From Oscillospiraceae bacterium (lineage in GTDB: Bacteria; Bacillota; Clostridia; Oscillospirales; Oscillospiraceae), in assembly GCA_902760845.1 (NCBI GenBank), contig CACWHX010000011.1:1-39842 (forward strand): a DNA stretch of 39,842 nt, given 5' to 3'. Positions 9,781 to 17,959 of this stretch are shown here, in pieces. The translations under genes and the position numbers were made by a program. A model generated the notes under the pieces. The model had not been told where the DNA came from. It worked only from the letters and a program-made list of their open reading frames with translations, and ran no database searches. Positions within the stretch are counted from its first letter, which is position 1, and each line of letters opens with the position of its first letter.

Positions 9781-10497
9781 TTACGCCTCCTCGCCGTTTT
9801 TGTTGCGGATGACGGTGTCCGCCTCGCCGGTCTCCAGCTCGAGATACCGCACGAAGAGCGACACCCTGTTTCCCTCGTCCAGCGCGTCCCAGACGCGCCC
9901 GGCCAGCTCCGCCGCCGTCGCCGCGTTGAGCCCGACGCATTTCGGCTCGCCCGCGAACGCGGGCAGCGGCGCGCCGTCGGACATGTAGGTGTGGAGGAAA
10001 TGCCCCGCGCCCGCAAGCGGCGCGTCATATTCAAACAGCTGCCGCGTGCAGCAGCGCGCGTCGCCGCCGGCCGGCTTGAGGATCGAGAGCGCGTAGCGCC
10101 CGTCCGGCAGCACGAGACCCGAGATGCGCGGCGTGTAGTTCGGCGCGTCCGGCTCGAACGTGCGCGTGCGCAGCGCCGCCTCGAACGATTTTCCCGCGCA
10201 GAGATAATCCCGCACGGTGTCCGTCTGGTCGCCGTTGGTGACGATGGTGTGCCCGCGCCAGACGCGCACGGGGTGGTAGAGGATGAGACTGGGGTCCGCC
10301 AGCTTCGCCGGGTCGTATGCCTCGGTGCGGATGCCGTCCTCCGTTGGGAGAAAAACGCGGTTGCGGCTGTTGACGCTGCGGCCCATGATGAAGTAGACCA
10401 TCACGGCGCTGCGCCCGTCCGCGCTGCGGCCAAGGACGATACCGCGGCCGGGATAAGCGTTTTCCCGCAGCAGTGCTTCAAGATCACAGGTGTTCAT
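9781..10497 (-). CDS. purO: IMP cyclohydrolase, archaeal PurO type
   Basis: Predicted to close the ring of FAICAR to IMP, the last step of the pathway. The 238 residues match the PurO/IMP cyclohydrolase family, known mainly from Archaea: near the N-terminus GRGIVLGRSADGRSAVMVY and GRSVNSRNRVF, then IVTNGDQTD, then LSILKPAGG. There is no similarity to the PurH cyclohydrolase domain. The ATG has AGGAGG six bases upstream and overlaps the purN end by 14 bases. Its place directly before the stand-alone AICARFT means the pair replaces bifunctional PurH. Assignment is by motif recognition and context. Confidence 0.9.
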   Translation of the reverse strand: MNTCDLEALLRENAYPGRGIVLGRSADGRSAVMVYFIMGRSVNSRNRVFLPTEDGIRTEAYDPAKLADPSLILYHPVRVWRGHTIVTNGDQTDTVRDYLCAGKSFEAALRTRTFEPDAPNYTPRISGLVLPDGRYALSILKPAGGDARCCTRQLFEYDAPLAGAGHFLHTYMSDGAPLPAFAGEPKCVGLNAATAAELAGRVWDALDEGNRVSLFVRYLELETGEADTVIRNKNGEEA

Positions 10498-11080
10498 GCC
10501 GTTCCTCCTCCAGAATGCGTTTTGCCACGGCCTCGGTCGCCGCCGGCAGAATGACCCATTCCGCCTCGCGCATGACGCGCTTTTGCAGCGTTTCCGGCGT
10601 GTCCCCCGGCTGGACAGCCACCGCCTTTTGCAGCAGGATCTCGCCGCCGTCGGGGATCTCGTTTACAAAATGCACCGTCGCACCCGTGACCTTCACGCCC
10701 CGCCGGAGCGCGGCCTCGTGGACGTGCAGGCCATAGCAGCCCCTGCCGCAGAACGACGGGATGAGCGACGGGTGGATATTCAAAATGCGGTTTGGATACC
10801 GCGCGACGAACGCCGCCGAGAGGATGTGCAGGTACCCCGCGAGGACGATGAGCTCGATGCCCCGCGCCTCCAGCAGGCGCTGCAGCGCCGCCTCGTCGGG
10901 CGTGACGGCGGTCTCGATCCCGGCAGCCGCCGCGCGCGTGAGCGCGTACGCCCCGGGGCGGTCAGAGAGCACGAGGACGATCTCCCCGCTCTGGAGCGCG
11001 CCGCTCTCCTGCGCGTCGAGGAGCGCCTGCAGATTCGTCCCCCCGCCGGAGACGAGCACGGCGATGCGCGCCCGCCTCAC
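10484..11080 (-). CDS. purN: Phosphoribosylglycinamide formyltransferase (GART)
   Basis: Formylates GAR with 10-formyl-THF to FGAR, step 3. The 198 residues have the N-terminal phosphate loop [16 protein letters not shown]. The catalytic segment [13 protein letters not shown] carries the conserved Asn and His. [16 protein letters not shown] includes the conserved Asp region. It overlaps purM by four bases at its start and purO by 14 bases at its end, so the three are probably translated in a coupled way. No formate-dependent PurT is in the window. Confidence 0.96.
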   Translation of the reverse strand: MRRARIAVLVSGGGTNLQALLDAQESGALQSGEIVLVLSDRPGAYALTRAAAAGIETAVTPDEAALQRLLEARGIELIVLAGYLHILSAAFVARYPNRILNIHPSLIPSFCGRGCYGLHVHEAALRRGVKVTGATVHFVNEIPDGGEILLQKAVAVQPGDTPETLQKRVMREAEWVILPAATEAVAKRILEEERHEHL

Positions 11081-12117
11081 AGCAGCACGCCCTCGTCGGA
11101 TTCGACGACCTCGCCGAGCACATAGGCGTCCTCGCCCTGCGCGCGCAGCGCGCCCACCGCGCGCCCGGCCTCCGCCGCCGGGACGACGGCGATCATGCCG
11201 ACGCCCATGTTGAAGGTGTTGAACATCTCCCGCTCCGGAATGTCCCCGGCCTTGGCGATGAGATCGAAGATCGGCGGCACGCGCAGCGCCCCGCGGTCGA
11301 TCCGCGCGGCGAGGCCCTGCGGCAGCGCGCGCGGGATGTTTTCATAAAATCCGCCGCCCGTGATGTGCGCGGCCGACCGGACCGGCACGGTCTCCAGCAG
11401 CGCGCGCATGGGCTTGACGTAGAGCTTCGTCGGCGCGAGCAGCGTCTCGCCGAGACTTGCGCCGCCCAGCGCCGCGACCGGCGCGGCAAGATCGGCGCGC
11501 TCCACGTCGAGCACGCGCCGCACGAGGGAAAACCCGTTGGAATGCACGCCGCTCGACGGCAGCGCCACAATCGCGTCCCCGGCCCGGACGCTGGCGGGAT
11601 CGAGGATTTTTCCCCGGTCCACCACGCCGACGGCGAAGCCCGCGAGGTCGTATTCGTCCTCCGGATAAAACCCCGGCATCTCGGCGGTCTCGCCGCCGAT
11701 GAGCGCGGCGCCCGCCTGCACGCACCCCTCCGCGACGCCCGCGACGATGTCCGCGATGCGCTCCGGCACGTTTTTGCCGCAGGCGATATAGTCCAGGAAG
11801 AACAGCGGCTTTGCCCCGCAGCAGACGATGTCGTTGACGCACATGGCCACGCAGTCGATGCCGACGGTGTCGTGCCGGTCCATCCGGAACGCGAGCTTGA
11901 GCTTTGTGCCGACGCCGTCCGTCCCGGAGACGAGCACAGGCCGCTCGATGCCGGTGAGATCGAGGGCGAACAGCCCCCCGAAGCCGCCCACGCCGCCGAG
12001 CACGCCGTCGGTGACGGTGCGCGCGATGTGCCGTTTCATCAGCTCCACGGCCCGATAGCCCGCGGTGATGTCCACGCCCGCGGCGGCGTAGTGTTCGCTG
12101 CTGCTGTTTGTGTTCAT
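11077..12117 (-). CDS. purM: Phosphoribosylformylglycinamidine cyclo-ligase (AIR synthetase)
   Basis: Cyclises FGAM to AIR with ATP, step 5. It is 346 residues, the family length. Seen are [47 protein letters not shown] and [16 protein letters not shown], the typical PurM blocks. A run of polar residues (TNSSSEH) precedes YAAAGVDI. It overlaps the purF stop by four bases and purN by four bases. Confidence 0.97.
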   Translation of the reverse strand: MNTNSSSEHYAAAGVDITAGYRAVELMKRHIARTVTDGVLGGVGGFGGLFALDLTGIERPVLVSGTDGVGTKLKLAFRMDRHDTVGIDCVAMCVNDIVCCGAKPLFFLDYIACGKNVPERIADIVAGVAEGCVQAGAALIGGETAEMPGFYPEDEYDLAGFAVGVVDRGKILDPASVRAGDAIVALPSSGVHSNGFSLVRRVLDVERADLAAPVAALGGASLGETLLAPTKLYVKPMRALLETVPVRSAAHITGGGFYENIPRALPQGLAARIDRGALRVPPIFDLIAKAGDIPEREMFNTFNMGVGMIAVVPAAEAGRAVGALRAQGEDAYVLGEVVESDEGVLL

Positions 12118-13553
12118 GCCTTTTTCGCCTCGCTGATCTTGTATTCAAAGCGGTTTTTCTCGCCCTCTCTGGGCACCGCCGTGGGATAGTCCCCGTCGAA
12201 GCACGCGCTGCAGTAGCCCTCGCCGCGGCGCGTGCCGATGAGCCGGCACAGGTCCTCCGCCGGGAGATAGCCGAGCGAGTCCGCGCCGAGAAGCCGCGCG
12301 ATCTCCTCCACGCCGTAGCGGCACGCGACGAGATTTTCGCGCGAGTCGATGTCTACGCCGTAGTAGCAGGGGTTGCGAAACGGCGGCGCGGAGATGCGCA
12401 CGTGCACCTCCCGCGCCCCCGCCTCGCGCAGGAGCCCGACGATCCGCGCGCACGTCGTGCCGCGCACGATGGAGTCGTCGATCATGACGACGCGCCGGCC
12501 GCGCACCACGGCGGAGATGGGGTTGAGCTTGATCTTCACGAGATTTTCGCGCGTGCTCTGTCCGGGCGAAATGAACGTGCGCCCGATGTACTTGTTTTTG
12601 ATGAAGCCGACCTCGTACGGGATCCCGGAGGCCTTTGAAAAGCCCAGCGCGGCATCGAGGCCGGAGTCCGGCACGCCGATGACGACGTCGGCGTCCGCCG
12701 GGTGCCGCTCGGCGAGACATGCGCCCGCGCGCAGCCGCGCCTCGTGCACGTTCACCCCGTCGATGACGGAGTCCGGCCGGGCGAAATAGATGTGCTCAAA
12801 TATGCAGCTGCGCCGCGGCGCGGTGCCGCAGTGCTCGCGCAGCGCGCGCACGCCGTCGCGCGTGAAGACGAGAATCTCCCCCGGCTCCACGTCGCGCAGG
12901 AACGCCGCCTGCACAGCCTCGAGCGCGCAGCTCTCGCTCGCCGCGACGTAGGCCCCGTCCGGGCGTCTGCCGACGCACAGCGGCCGGAACCCGTGGGGGT
13001 CGCGCGCGATGATGAGCTTGGAGGGGGACATGAGCGCGAGCGAATACGCCCCGTCGAGCCGGTCCATGGCCCGGCTCACGGCGGCCTCGATGCTCGGCGC
13101 GGTCAGCCGCTCCTTGGTGATGACGTAGGAGATGACCTCCGTGTCCGAGGTGGTGTGGAAGATGGAGCCCTCCAGCTCCAGCGCGCGCCGCAGCTCCGAT
13201 GCGTTCGTGATGTTCCCGTTGTGGGACAGCGCCATCCGGCCCTTGACGTGGTTTACGACCATGGGCTGGCAGTTGTCGCGCGCGCTGGAGCCGGTCGTGC
13301 CGTACCGCGTGTGGCCGACGGCGATGCTCCCCGGTCCCAGCGCGGCGAGGCGCTCCGGCGTGAACACGTCGGACACGAGCCCCACGTCCTTATAGGAATG
13401 GAACAGCCCGTCGTCATTCACGGCAATGCCGCAGCCCTCCTGCCCGCGGTGCTGCAGGGCGTAGAGCGCGTAGTATGCGAGCGCGGCGACATCCTGCGTC
13501 TCCGGCGCGAAAATGCCGAACACGCCGCATTCTTCATGAAGGTTTCCTGTCAT
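12114..13553 (-). CDS. purF: Amidophosphoribosyltransferase with predicted 4Fe-4S cluster
   Basis: Makes phosphoribosylamine from PRPP and glutamine, the committed first step. The 479 residues begin [13 protein letters not shown]; by family precedent the eight-residue propeptide is removed to expose the catalytic Cys 9 (Ntn glutaminase). The PRPP loop [12 protein letters not shown] is at about 357-367. Cys 250, 396, 448 and 451 (the last two as CSAC) match the four cluster ligands of the Bacillus-type enzyme, so a structural 4Fe-4S cluster is predicted. It starts three bases after the purC stop and overlaps purM by four bases. Feedback inhibition by AMP/GMP is expected from the family. Confidence 0.97.
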   Translation of the reverse strand: MTGNLHEECGVFGIFAPETQDVAALAYYALYALQHRGQEGCGIAVNDDGLFHSYKDVGLVSDVFTPERLAALGPGSIAVGHTRYGTTGSSARDNCQPMVVNHVKGRMALSHNGNITNASELRRALELEGSIFHTTSDTEVISYVITKERLTAPSIEAAVSRAMDRLDGAYSLALMSPSKLIIARDPHGFRPLCVGRRPDGAYVAASESCALEAVQAAFLRDVEPGEILVFTRDGVRALREHCGTAPRRSCIFEHIYFARPDSVIDGVNVHEARLRAGACLAERHPADADVVIGVPDSGLDAALGFSKASGIPYEVGFIKNKYIGRTFISPGQSTRENLVKIKLNPISAVVRGRRVVMIDDSIVRGTTCARIVGLLREAGAREVHVRISAPPFRNPCYYGVDIDSRENLVACRYGVEEIARLLGADSLGYLPAEDLCRLIGTRRGEGYCSACFDGDYPTAVPREGEKNRFEYKISEAKKA

Positions 13554-13556
13554 GGC

Positions 13557-14264
13557 TTATCCCAGAATGCGTCTCATCATCTCGGAGTAGGCGTCCTCGA
13601 CGCCGCCGAGATCCCGGCGGAAGCGGTCCTTGTCCAGCTTCTCGTGGGTCGTGCTGTCCCAGAAGCGGCAGGTATCGGGGCTGATTTCGTCGGCGAGCAC
13701 GATGGTCCCGTCGGCGAGCCGGCCGAACTCCAGCTTGAAATCCACCAGATCGACGTTCACGCGCTTGAAAAACGCCTTGAGCACGTCGTTGACCCGGAGG
13801 GCGAGCGTCTTGATGACGGCGATTTCCTCCGCGGTCGCGAGCCGGAGCGCCAGCGCGTGGTCGTCGTTGATGAGCGGGTCGCCGAGGTCGTCGTTTTTGT
13901 AGGAAAACTCGACGGTGGGCCGCTCGAACACGATGCCCTCCTCCACGCCGTAGCGCTTGGAAAAGCTGCCGGCGGAGATGTTGCGCACGATGACCTCCAG
14001 CGGCACGATCTCGACCTTTTTCACCACGGTTTCGCGGTCGGAGAGCTCCTCGACGAAGTGCGTGGGCACGCCCTCGGTCTCAAGCAGGCGCATGAGATAA
14101 TTGGTCACCCGGTTGTTCACGACGCCCTTGCCGACGATGGTGCCCTTTTTCTGCCCGTTGAAGGCCGTGGCGTCGTCCTTATACGAGACGATGACGCGGC
14201 TTTCGTCGTCCGTGGCATAGACCCGCTTGGCCTTGCCCTCGTAGAGCTGCTGCAGTTTCATCAT
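13557..14264 (-). CDS. purC: SAICAR synthetase
   Basis: Condenses CAIR with aspartate using ATP, step 7 (phosphoribosylaminoimidazole-succinocarboxamide synthase). The 235 residues start with [20 protein letters not shown], the standard PurC N-terminus. The core contains [20 protein letters not shown] and [14 protein letters not shown] motifs. Two adjacent ATGs are possible; the first has AAAGGAG about 9 bases upstream. An open frame continuing upstream overlaps purE in another frame and is not coding. It lies 19 bases after purE. The product acts directly on CAIR from PurE. Confidence 0.96.
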   Translation of the reverse strand: MMKLQQLYEGKAKRVYATDDESRVIVSYKDDATAFNGQKKGTIVGKGVVNNRVTNYLMRLLETEGVPTHFVEELSDRETVVKKVEIVPLEVIVRNISAGSFSKRYGVEEGIVFERPTVEFSYKNDDLGDPLINDDHALALRLATAEEIAVIKTLALRVNDVLKAFFKRVNVDLVDFKLEFGRLADGTIVLADEISPDTCRFWDSTTHEKLDKDRFRRDLGGVEDAYSEMMRRILG

Positions 14265-14283
14265 GGTGCGGTTCTCCTTTCGC

Positions 14284-14778
14284 TCAGGCGTTGAATGCTG
14301 CCTCGACGGCGGCATTTTTCTCCAGTGTTTTTTCCGTGTCGGCCCGGCGGCGCGCCTCCAGCGCGGCGGCGAGCGCGGGATCGGACACGGCGAGGATCTC
14401 CACGGCAAGCAAAGCGGCATTGACCGCGCCGTCAATCGCAACCGTGGCTACCGGGATGCCGGAGGGCATCTGCACGGTGGAAAGCAGAGCGTCAATGCCG
14501 TCAAGTGTGGAGGCGCTCACCGGGATGCCGATGACCGGCAGCGTGGTGTTCGCCGCGATGGCCCCGGCCAGATGGGCCGCCTTGCCTGCGGCGGCAAGAA
14601 TCGCGCCGAACCCGTTTTCGCGCGCGGCGCGGGCAAACGCGCGGGCCTGCTCCGGCGTTCTGTGCGCGGAAAAGACGTGCGCCTCGACCGGCACGCCGAA
14701 TCCGCGCAGGGTGTCGATGGCCTTCTGGACAATGGGCAGATCGCTGTCGCTGCCCATGATGACCGCAACCTTGTTCAA
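14284..14778 (-). CDS. purE: AIR carboxylase / N5-CAIR mutase family protein
   Basis: Provides CAIR for PurC (step 6). The 164 residues contain [46 protein letters not shown] and [18 protein letters not shown]. The start is TTG, with GGGGGGAAGG five bases upstream; no ATG or GTG fits the conserved N-terminus. It is the first gene of the purine operon, about 100 bases after the predicted transcript start. No purK is in the operon. Either purK is elsewhere or this PurE uses CO2 directly; the sequence alone does not decide. Confidence 0.94.
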   Translation of the reverse strand: MNKVAVIMGSDSDLPIVQKAIDTLRGFGVPVEAHVFSAHRTPEQARAFARAARENGFGAILAAAGKAAHLAGAIAANTTLPVIGIPVSASTLDGIDALLSTVQMPSGIPVATVAIDGAVNAALLAVEILAVSDPALAAALEARRRADTEKTLEKNAAVEAAFNA

Positions 14779-14796
14779 TGGAGCCTTCCCCCCTCG

Positions 14797-14856
14797 GAAA
14801 AATTCAGGCAGGCCCGTGTGATCCCAATTTCAAACATCAGAAGGACGCGGCCTGCC
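14797..14856 (-). terminator. Terminator-like hairpin in the purE leader (possible attenuator)
   Basis: In the purE leader, GGCAGGCC (14856-14849 on the minus strand) can pair perfectly with GGCCTGCC (14814-14807). Three more pairs form after a one-base bulge, around a ~30-base loop, and TGAATTTTT follows. It sits just before the ribosome binding site and inside the transcript, so it looks like a conditional terminator. I could not match the conserved cores of the purine, ykkC/PRPP, ZMP or THF riboswitches. The ligand or protein sensed, if any, is unknown. Confidence 0.5.
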
Positions 14857-14885
14857 GGCAAAAAAACGATTGTTCTGTCAGCTTG

Positions 14886-14914
14886 ATTATGCAATATTCT
14901 CGTATAAAAGTCAA
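14886..14914 (-). promoter_or_regulatory. Promoter of the purine operon
   Basis: On the minus strand, -35 TTGACT (14914-14909) and -10 CATAAT (14891-14886) are separated by 17 bases. The start would fall near 14879, about 100 bases before purE. It is the only good promoter found ahead of the ten-gene run. Confidence 0.8.
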
Positions 14915-15008
14915 CCGCCCGCGCCGCGGAAAAACAGAGAATAAACCGCGCGGAAAGCAAATTTCCCTCGTCATTCTGCCAAAAATGGCGTGTGTTTTCT
15001 GTGCGTTT

Positions 15009-15047
15009 TTACAAAAGCGCCGGGCGGCAGGGAAAGCCGCCCGGCGC
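15009..15047 (-). terminator. Terminator of the thiD-thiY operon
   Basis: A perfect 12-bp GC stem (GCGCCGGGCGGC at 15047-15036 on the minus strand, with its complement at 15028-15017) and a 7-base loop are followed by TTTTGTAAAAA. It lies 10 bases past the binding-protein stop and insulates the purine promoter downstream. Confidence 0.9.
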
Positions 15048-15057
15048 ATGCGCCCGG

Positions 15058-16080
15058 TCAGTAGGAAAGCGTCGCGACCACGTCCGTGTAGTCGGGCTTT
15101 TCGGCGATCAGCCCCCGGTCGAACATCCAGTCGATGTTCTCCTGCCAGACGGCCTCGGTCTGGGAGAGGAACGCCGTGCCGTCCGGCTCCATCACCGGCA
15201 GCAGCACCGCGCAGGACGCCGCCTCGACGGAGGGCGTCAGCGGGAAGTTGTCCGCGTCCTGGTGGTCGAGCAGGATCTGCAGGCAGCCGTCCGGGTCGTC
15301 CTTGAAGTCGGCAAAGCCCTTCTGGCACGCGCGCAGGAACCCGGCGAGCATGTCCGCGTCGTTCTCGATGGTCTCGTCGCTCGCAAGGATGACCTCCTCG
15401 TAATAGTTCGGCACGCCGTATTCCGTGAGATCGAACCAGCGCACGTCAAAGCCCTCGTGCTCCATCTGCGGCACCTCGTGGTTAATCATGCAGCCGATGG
15501 TGGCGTCCACGTTCCCGGTGGTCATCGCGCTCATGAGATCGAAGCCCACATCCTGCATGGTAACGCTTGCGGGGTCCGCCCCGACGGATTCCATAATCGC
15601 GTCCACCATCGCCTCGGAGAGCGTCGTGCCGCTGTAGCCGACCGTCTTGCCGACGAGATCGGCGGGGCTTTCAATGCCCGCGTCCGCGAGCGACACGATG
15701 GCGTTCAGCGGGGACTGCAGCAGCGCGCCGATGGACTTGAGCTTCACGTCCTGATTCACGCGCGCCTGGATGAGATCGTGCTGGTAGTAGAGGCCAATCT
15801 CGGCCTTCCCCGCGGCGACGAGCGAGAGCGCGTCGTTCGTGTTCGTCGGGAACTGGAGCTGCACGTCCAGCCCCTCGTCGGCGAAGTAGCCGCGCTCCAT
15901 CGCGACGTAGAGGAACGTGTGCAGCGCGTTGGGGTACCAGTCGAGCACGACGTTCACCGTGCGCAGCTCGGGCTGCCCCTCCGCGTCGTGCTTCCCGCCG
16001 CCGCAGCCGGCGAGCGCGCCGGCCAGCAGCGCCGCGGCCAGCAGCAGCGCGCCGATGCGTCTGAAGTTGTGATGTTTCAT
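15058..16080 (-). CDS. thiY: ThiY-like pyrimidine-binding lipoprotein of an ABC transporter
   Basis: Predicted extracellular, membrane-anchored binding protein for a thiamine pyrimidine precursor (NMT1/THI5 family). The 340 residues begin with a signal peptide and lipobox LAGC, with the lipid-modified Cys at 26. The mature part starts VNVVLDWYPNALHTFLYVA, the typical ThiY/Thi5 opening; GYSGTTLSEAMVD and ATIGCMINHEVPQMEHEG follow. The ATG has GGAGGG about 9 bases upstream and lies 15 bases after thiD, so it shares the TPP riboswitch. Its ATPase and permease partners are on the other strand beyond the riboswitch. TenA nearby suggests formylaminopyrimidine or a similar degraded pyrimidine as ligand; that is inference. 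Confidence 0.85.
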   Translation of the reverse strand: MKHHNFRRIGALLLAAALLAGALAGCGGGKHDAEGQPELRTVNVVLDWYPNALHTFLYVAMERGYFADEGLDVQLQFPTNTNDALSLVAAGKAEIGLYYQHDLIQARVNQDVKLKSIGALLQSPLNAIVSLADAGIESPADLVGKTVGYSGTTLSEAMVDAIMESVGADPASVTMQDVGFDLMSAMTTGNVDATIGCMINHEVPQMEHEGFDVRWFDLTEYGVPNYYEEVILASDETIENDADMLAGFLRACQKGFADFKDDPDGCLQILLDHQDADNFPLTPSVEAASCAVLLPVMEPDGTAFLSQTEAVWQENIDWMFDRGLIAEKPDYTDVVATLSY

Positions 16081-16095
16081 GGTAAGCAGCCCTCC

Positions 16096-16887
16096 TTAAA
16101 ACGTGCCGTCGATGGCGAATGCGTGGTTCATCGGCCCGCGGCCGCGGCCCAGATCGAGCATCGCGCTCAGCGCGCCGGAGATATAGTGTTTCGCCTTCTC
16201 CACCGCCGCGTCGAGCGCGCACCCCTTCGCGAGATTGGCCGCGATGGCGGACGAGAGCGTGCAGCCGGTGCCGTGCGTGTTGGGATTGTCGATGCGCCTT
16301 CCGTTGAACCAGCGCGCCGCGCCGGCGCGCCAGAGCAGGTCGTTCGCGTCGTTGAGCTCGTGCCCGCCCTTGCAGAGCACCGCGCAGCCGTACCGCTCGC
16401 TGACGATGCGCGCGGCGGTCTCCATGTCGGCCGGGGCGCGTATGGCCATGTCGGCAAGCACCTCCGCCTCCGGAATGTTCGGCGTGAGCACGGTCGCGAG
16501 CGGCAGCAGCTCCGCCTTCAGCGCGGCGATGGCGTCCTCCTGGATGAGCCGCGCGCCGCTCGTCGCGACCATCACGGGATCGACCACGACGTTTTCCGCC
16601 CGATATTCGCGCAGCTTTTGCGCGATGACCTCGATCAGCGGGATGGACGAGACCATGCCAATCTTCACCGCGTCGGGGCGGATGTCGGAAAAGACACTGT
16701 CGAGCTGGAGGGCGAGGAACTCCGGTGTCACTTCGAAGATCCCCTGTACGCCGGTGGTGTTCTGCGCTGTCAAGGCGGTGACGGCGCTCATGGCGTAAAC
16801 GCCGTTCGCGGTCATGGTCTTGATGTCAGCCTGGATTCCGGCGCCTCCGCTGGAATCGCTTCCAGCGATCGTTAATGCTGTTTTCAT
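16096..16887 (-). CDS. thiD: Hydroxymethylpyrimidine/phosphomethylpyrimidine kinase
   Basis: Phosphorylates HMP and HMP-P to HMP-PP for thiamine synthesis. The 263 residues start MKTALTIAGSDSSGGAGIQA. VVVDPVMVATSG and the catalytic HGTGCTLSSAIAANLA (HGTGC at 205-209, Cys 209) mark a ribokinase-fold ThiD. The ATG at 16887 has AAAGGAG about 7 bases upstream; a frame opening 18 bases earlier lacks a site. It is the first gene after the TPP riboswitch terminator, followed after 15 bases by the binding lipoprotein. It would phosphorylate the pyrimidine imported and trimmed by the neighbouring transporter and TenA. Confidence 0.96.
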   Translation of the reverse strand: MKTALTIAGSDSSGGAGIQADIKTMTANGVYAMSAVTALTAQNTTGVQGIFEVTPEFLALQLDSVFSDIRPDAVKIGMVSSIPLIEVIAQKLREYRAENVVVDPVMVATSGARLIQEDAIAALKAELLPLATVLTPNIPEAEVLADMAIRAPADMETAARIVSERYGCAVLCKGGHELNDANDLLWRAGAARWFNGRRIDNPNTHGTGCTLSSAIAANLAKGCALDAAVEKAKHYISGALSAMLDLGRGRGPMNHAFAIDGTF

Positions 16888-16918
16888 GTGGTTTCTCCTT
16901 TGCATTAAAGTTTTCTAT

Positions 16919-17030
16919 AGCGGCAGAAGGTGGTGCCCCCAATCTGCCGCTGAACCGGGCGAAGCCAAATTTTCGCCCGGTTTCCGCACGTCGGGAATCG
17001 GATTTTCCCCTGCCGCCCCCGCGCGGCAGG
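16919..17030 (-). other. Three hairpins between the riboswitch terminator and thiD
   Basis: This part of the thiD leader has no gene. It holds three perfect inverted repeats: 17009-17016 with 17023-17030 (8 bp), 16953-16963 with 16972-16982 (11 bp, AACCGGGCGAA) and 16919-16926 with 16944-16951 (8 bp, AGCGGCAG). None is followed by a U-tract, so they are not ordinary terminators. They may stabilise the mRNA or be dispersed repeats. Confidence 0.6.
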
Positions 17031-17049
17031 CCTCTGGCGAGGACTTCTA

Positions 17050-17084
17050 TAAAAAAATCACACATGTGGGAACCACACGTGTGA
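17050..17084 (-). terminator. Expression-platform terminator of the TPP riboswitch
   Basis: On the minus strand, an 11-bp stem (CACACGTGTGG at 17083-17073 with CCACATGTGTG at 17069-17059), a TTC loop and ATTTTTTTAT follow the aptamer directly. It is well placed to stop transcription of thiD and the binding protein when TPP is bound. Confidence 0.92.
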
Positions 17085-17086
17085 AG

Positions 17087-17195
17087 CGCAGCCGGTATGT
17101 TCCCTACGTTGGCATTACCCAAATCAGGTCGCGGGTTACGGCGACACAGCCGATTCTCAGCCTGCTTCCGCGGCAAGCTCCCCGTTTGTCCGGTT
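17087..17195 (-). promoter_or_regulatory. TPP riboswitch (THI element)
   Basis: The minus strand contains the conserved aptamer blocks in order: GCAGGCTGAGAAT, then TAACCCGCGACCTGAT, TTGGGTAATGCCAACG and TAGGGAA. CCGG segments near both ends could close the outer helix. With the terminator behind it, it is expected to switch off thiD and thiY when thiamine pyrophosphate is plentiful. The transcript start (~17191) lies at its 5' edge. Confidence 0.96.
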
Positions 17196-17197
17196 TT

Positions 17198-17226
17198 ATT
17201 AAAGCACACGCGCGCGCAAAATGCAA
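17198..17226 (-). promoter_or_regulatory. Promoter of the riboswitch-thiD-thiY transcript
   Basis: On the minus strand, -35 TTGCAT (17226-17221) and -10 TTTAAT (17203-17198) are 17 bases apart. It is back to back with the tenA promoter, eight bases away. Confidence 0.6.
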
Positions 17227-17233
17227 GGTTTGA

Positions 17234-17262
17234 TTGACAAACGCGGCGCTTCGTGATTAACT
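17234..17262 (+). promoter_or_regulatory. Promoter of the tenA-thiZ-thiX operon
   Basis: A perfect -35 TTGACA (17234-17239), a 17-base spacer and a weak -10 TTAACT (17257-17262), improved by an upstream TGA (extended -10 type). The leader to tenA is only about 30 bases and has no riboswitch. Confidence 0.65.
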
Positions 17263-17296
17263 GAAACTCAATCAGATGATGAAAGGAAGGATCCCC

Positions 17297-17959
17297 ATGC
17301 ACGTTTCGGAGGAGCTGATTGCCGCGGGCGAACCGCTGTGGGAGGCGTTTCTCGACCACCCGTTTCTCGCCGGCATCGGCGACGGCTCGCTGGAGCATGA
17401 AAAGTTTCAGTTTTATATGGTGCAGGACTATCTCTATCTGCTGGACTACGCGCGGCTATTCGCGCTGGGCGCGACGAAGGCGCGCGCGCCGGAGGATATG
17501 CGCTGCTTCGCGGGCTACGTGCAGCAGATTCTCAGCGGCGAGATGGACACGCACCGCGGCTACATGGCGCGTCTCGGCATCACGACCGCGGCGGCGGAGC
17601 GTGCGGAGATCGCGCCGGAAAACCGCGCCTATACGGACTATATGCTCGCGCGCGGCTGGGAAGGCGGGGCGGACGTAATCGCCGTCGCGATTCTCGCCTG
17701 CGCCGTGAGCTATGAATATCTCGCGCGGCGCCTGTTGGAGCGGTACCCGGGCGCGGACCGGCATCCGTTTTTCGGCGAGTGGGTGGCGAGCTATGCCGAC
17801 CCCGGCTACGCCGAGAGCAACCGGACCCTGTGCGCGCTGCTCGACCGGCTGACGGCCGAGAGCACGGCGGCTCGGCGCGCGTACTACCGCGAGATTTTCC
17901 TCGCCTGCACAGCGCACGAGGAGCGGTTCTGGGACATGGCCTGGCGCGGGACATGCTGA
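17297..17959 (+). CDS. tenA: TenA family aminopyrimidine aminohydrolase (thiaminase II)
   Basis: Predicted cytoplasmic hydrolase that converts aminomethyl-pyrimidine breakdown products of thiamine to HMP. The 220 residues are all helical in the family. Asp 44 (VQDYLYLLD) and Cys 135 (ILACAVSYEYLA) match the key active-site positions of Bacillus TenA, and AHEERFWDMAW near the end holds the catalytic Glu. The ATG at 17297 has GAAAGGAAGG about 6 bases upstream. It overlaps the next gene by seven bases. With the neighbouring ABC transporter and ThiD it completes a salvage route from external pyrimidine to HMP-PP. Later thiazole and thiamine-phosphate synthase genes are not in the window. Confidence 0.94.
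   Translation: MHVSEELIAAGEPLWEAFLDHPFLAGIGDGSLEHEKFQFYMVQDYLYLLDYARLFALGATKARAPEDMRCFAGYVQQILSGEMDTHRGYMARLGITTAAAERAEIAPENRAYTDYMLARGWEGGADVIAVAILACAVSYEYLARRLLERYPGADRHPFFGEWVASYADPGYAESNRTLCALLDRLTAESTAARRAYYREIFLACTAHEERFWDMAWRGTC

Noticed and set aside
14779..14879. A classical purine riboswitch in the purE leader
   Set aside because: The conserved loop and junction bases of the guanine/adenine aptamer are not present, nor are PRPP/ykkC, ZMP or THF cores.
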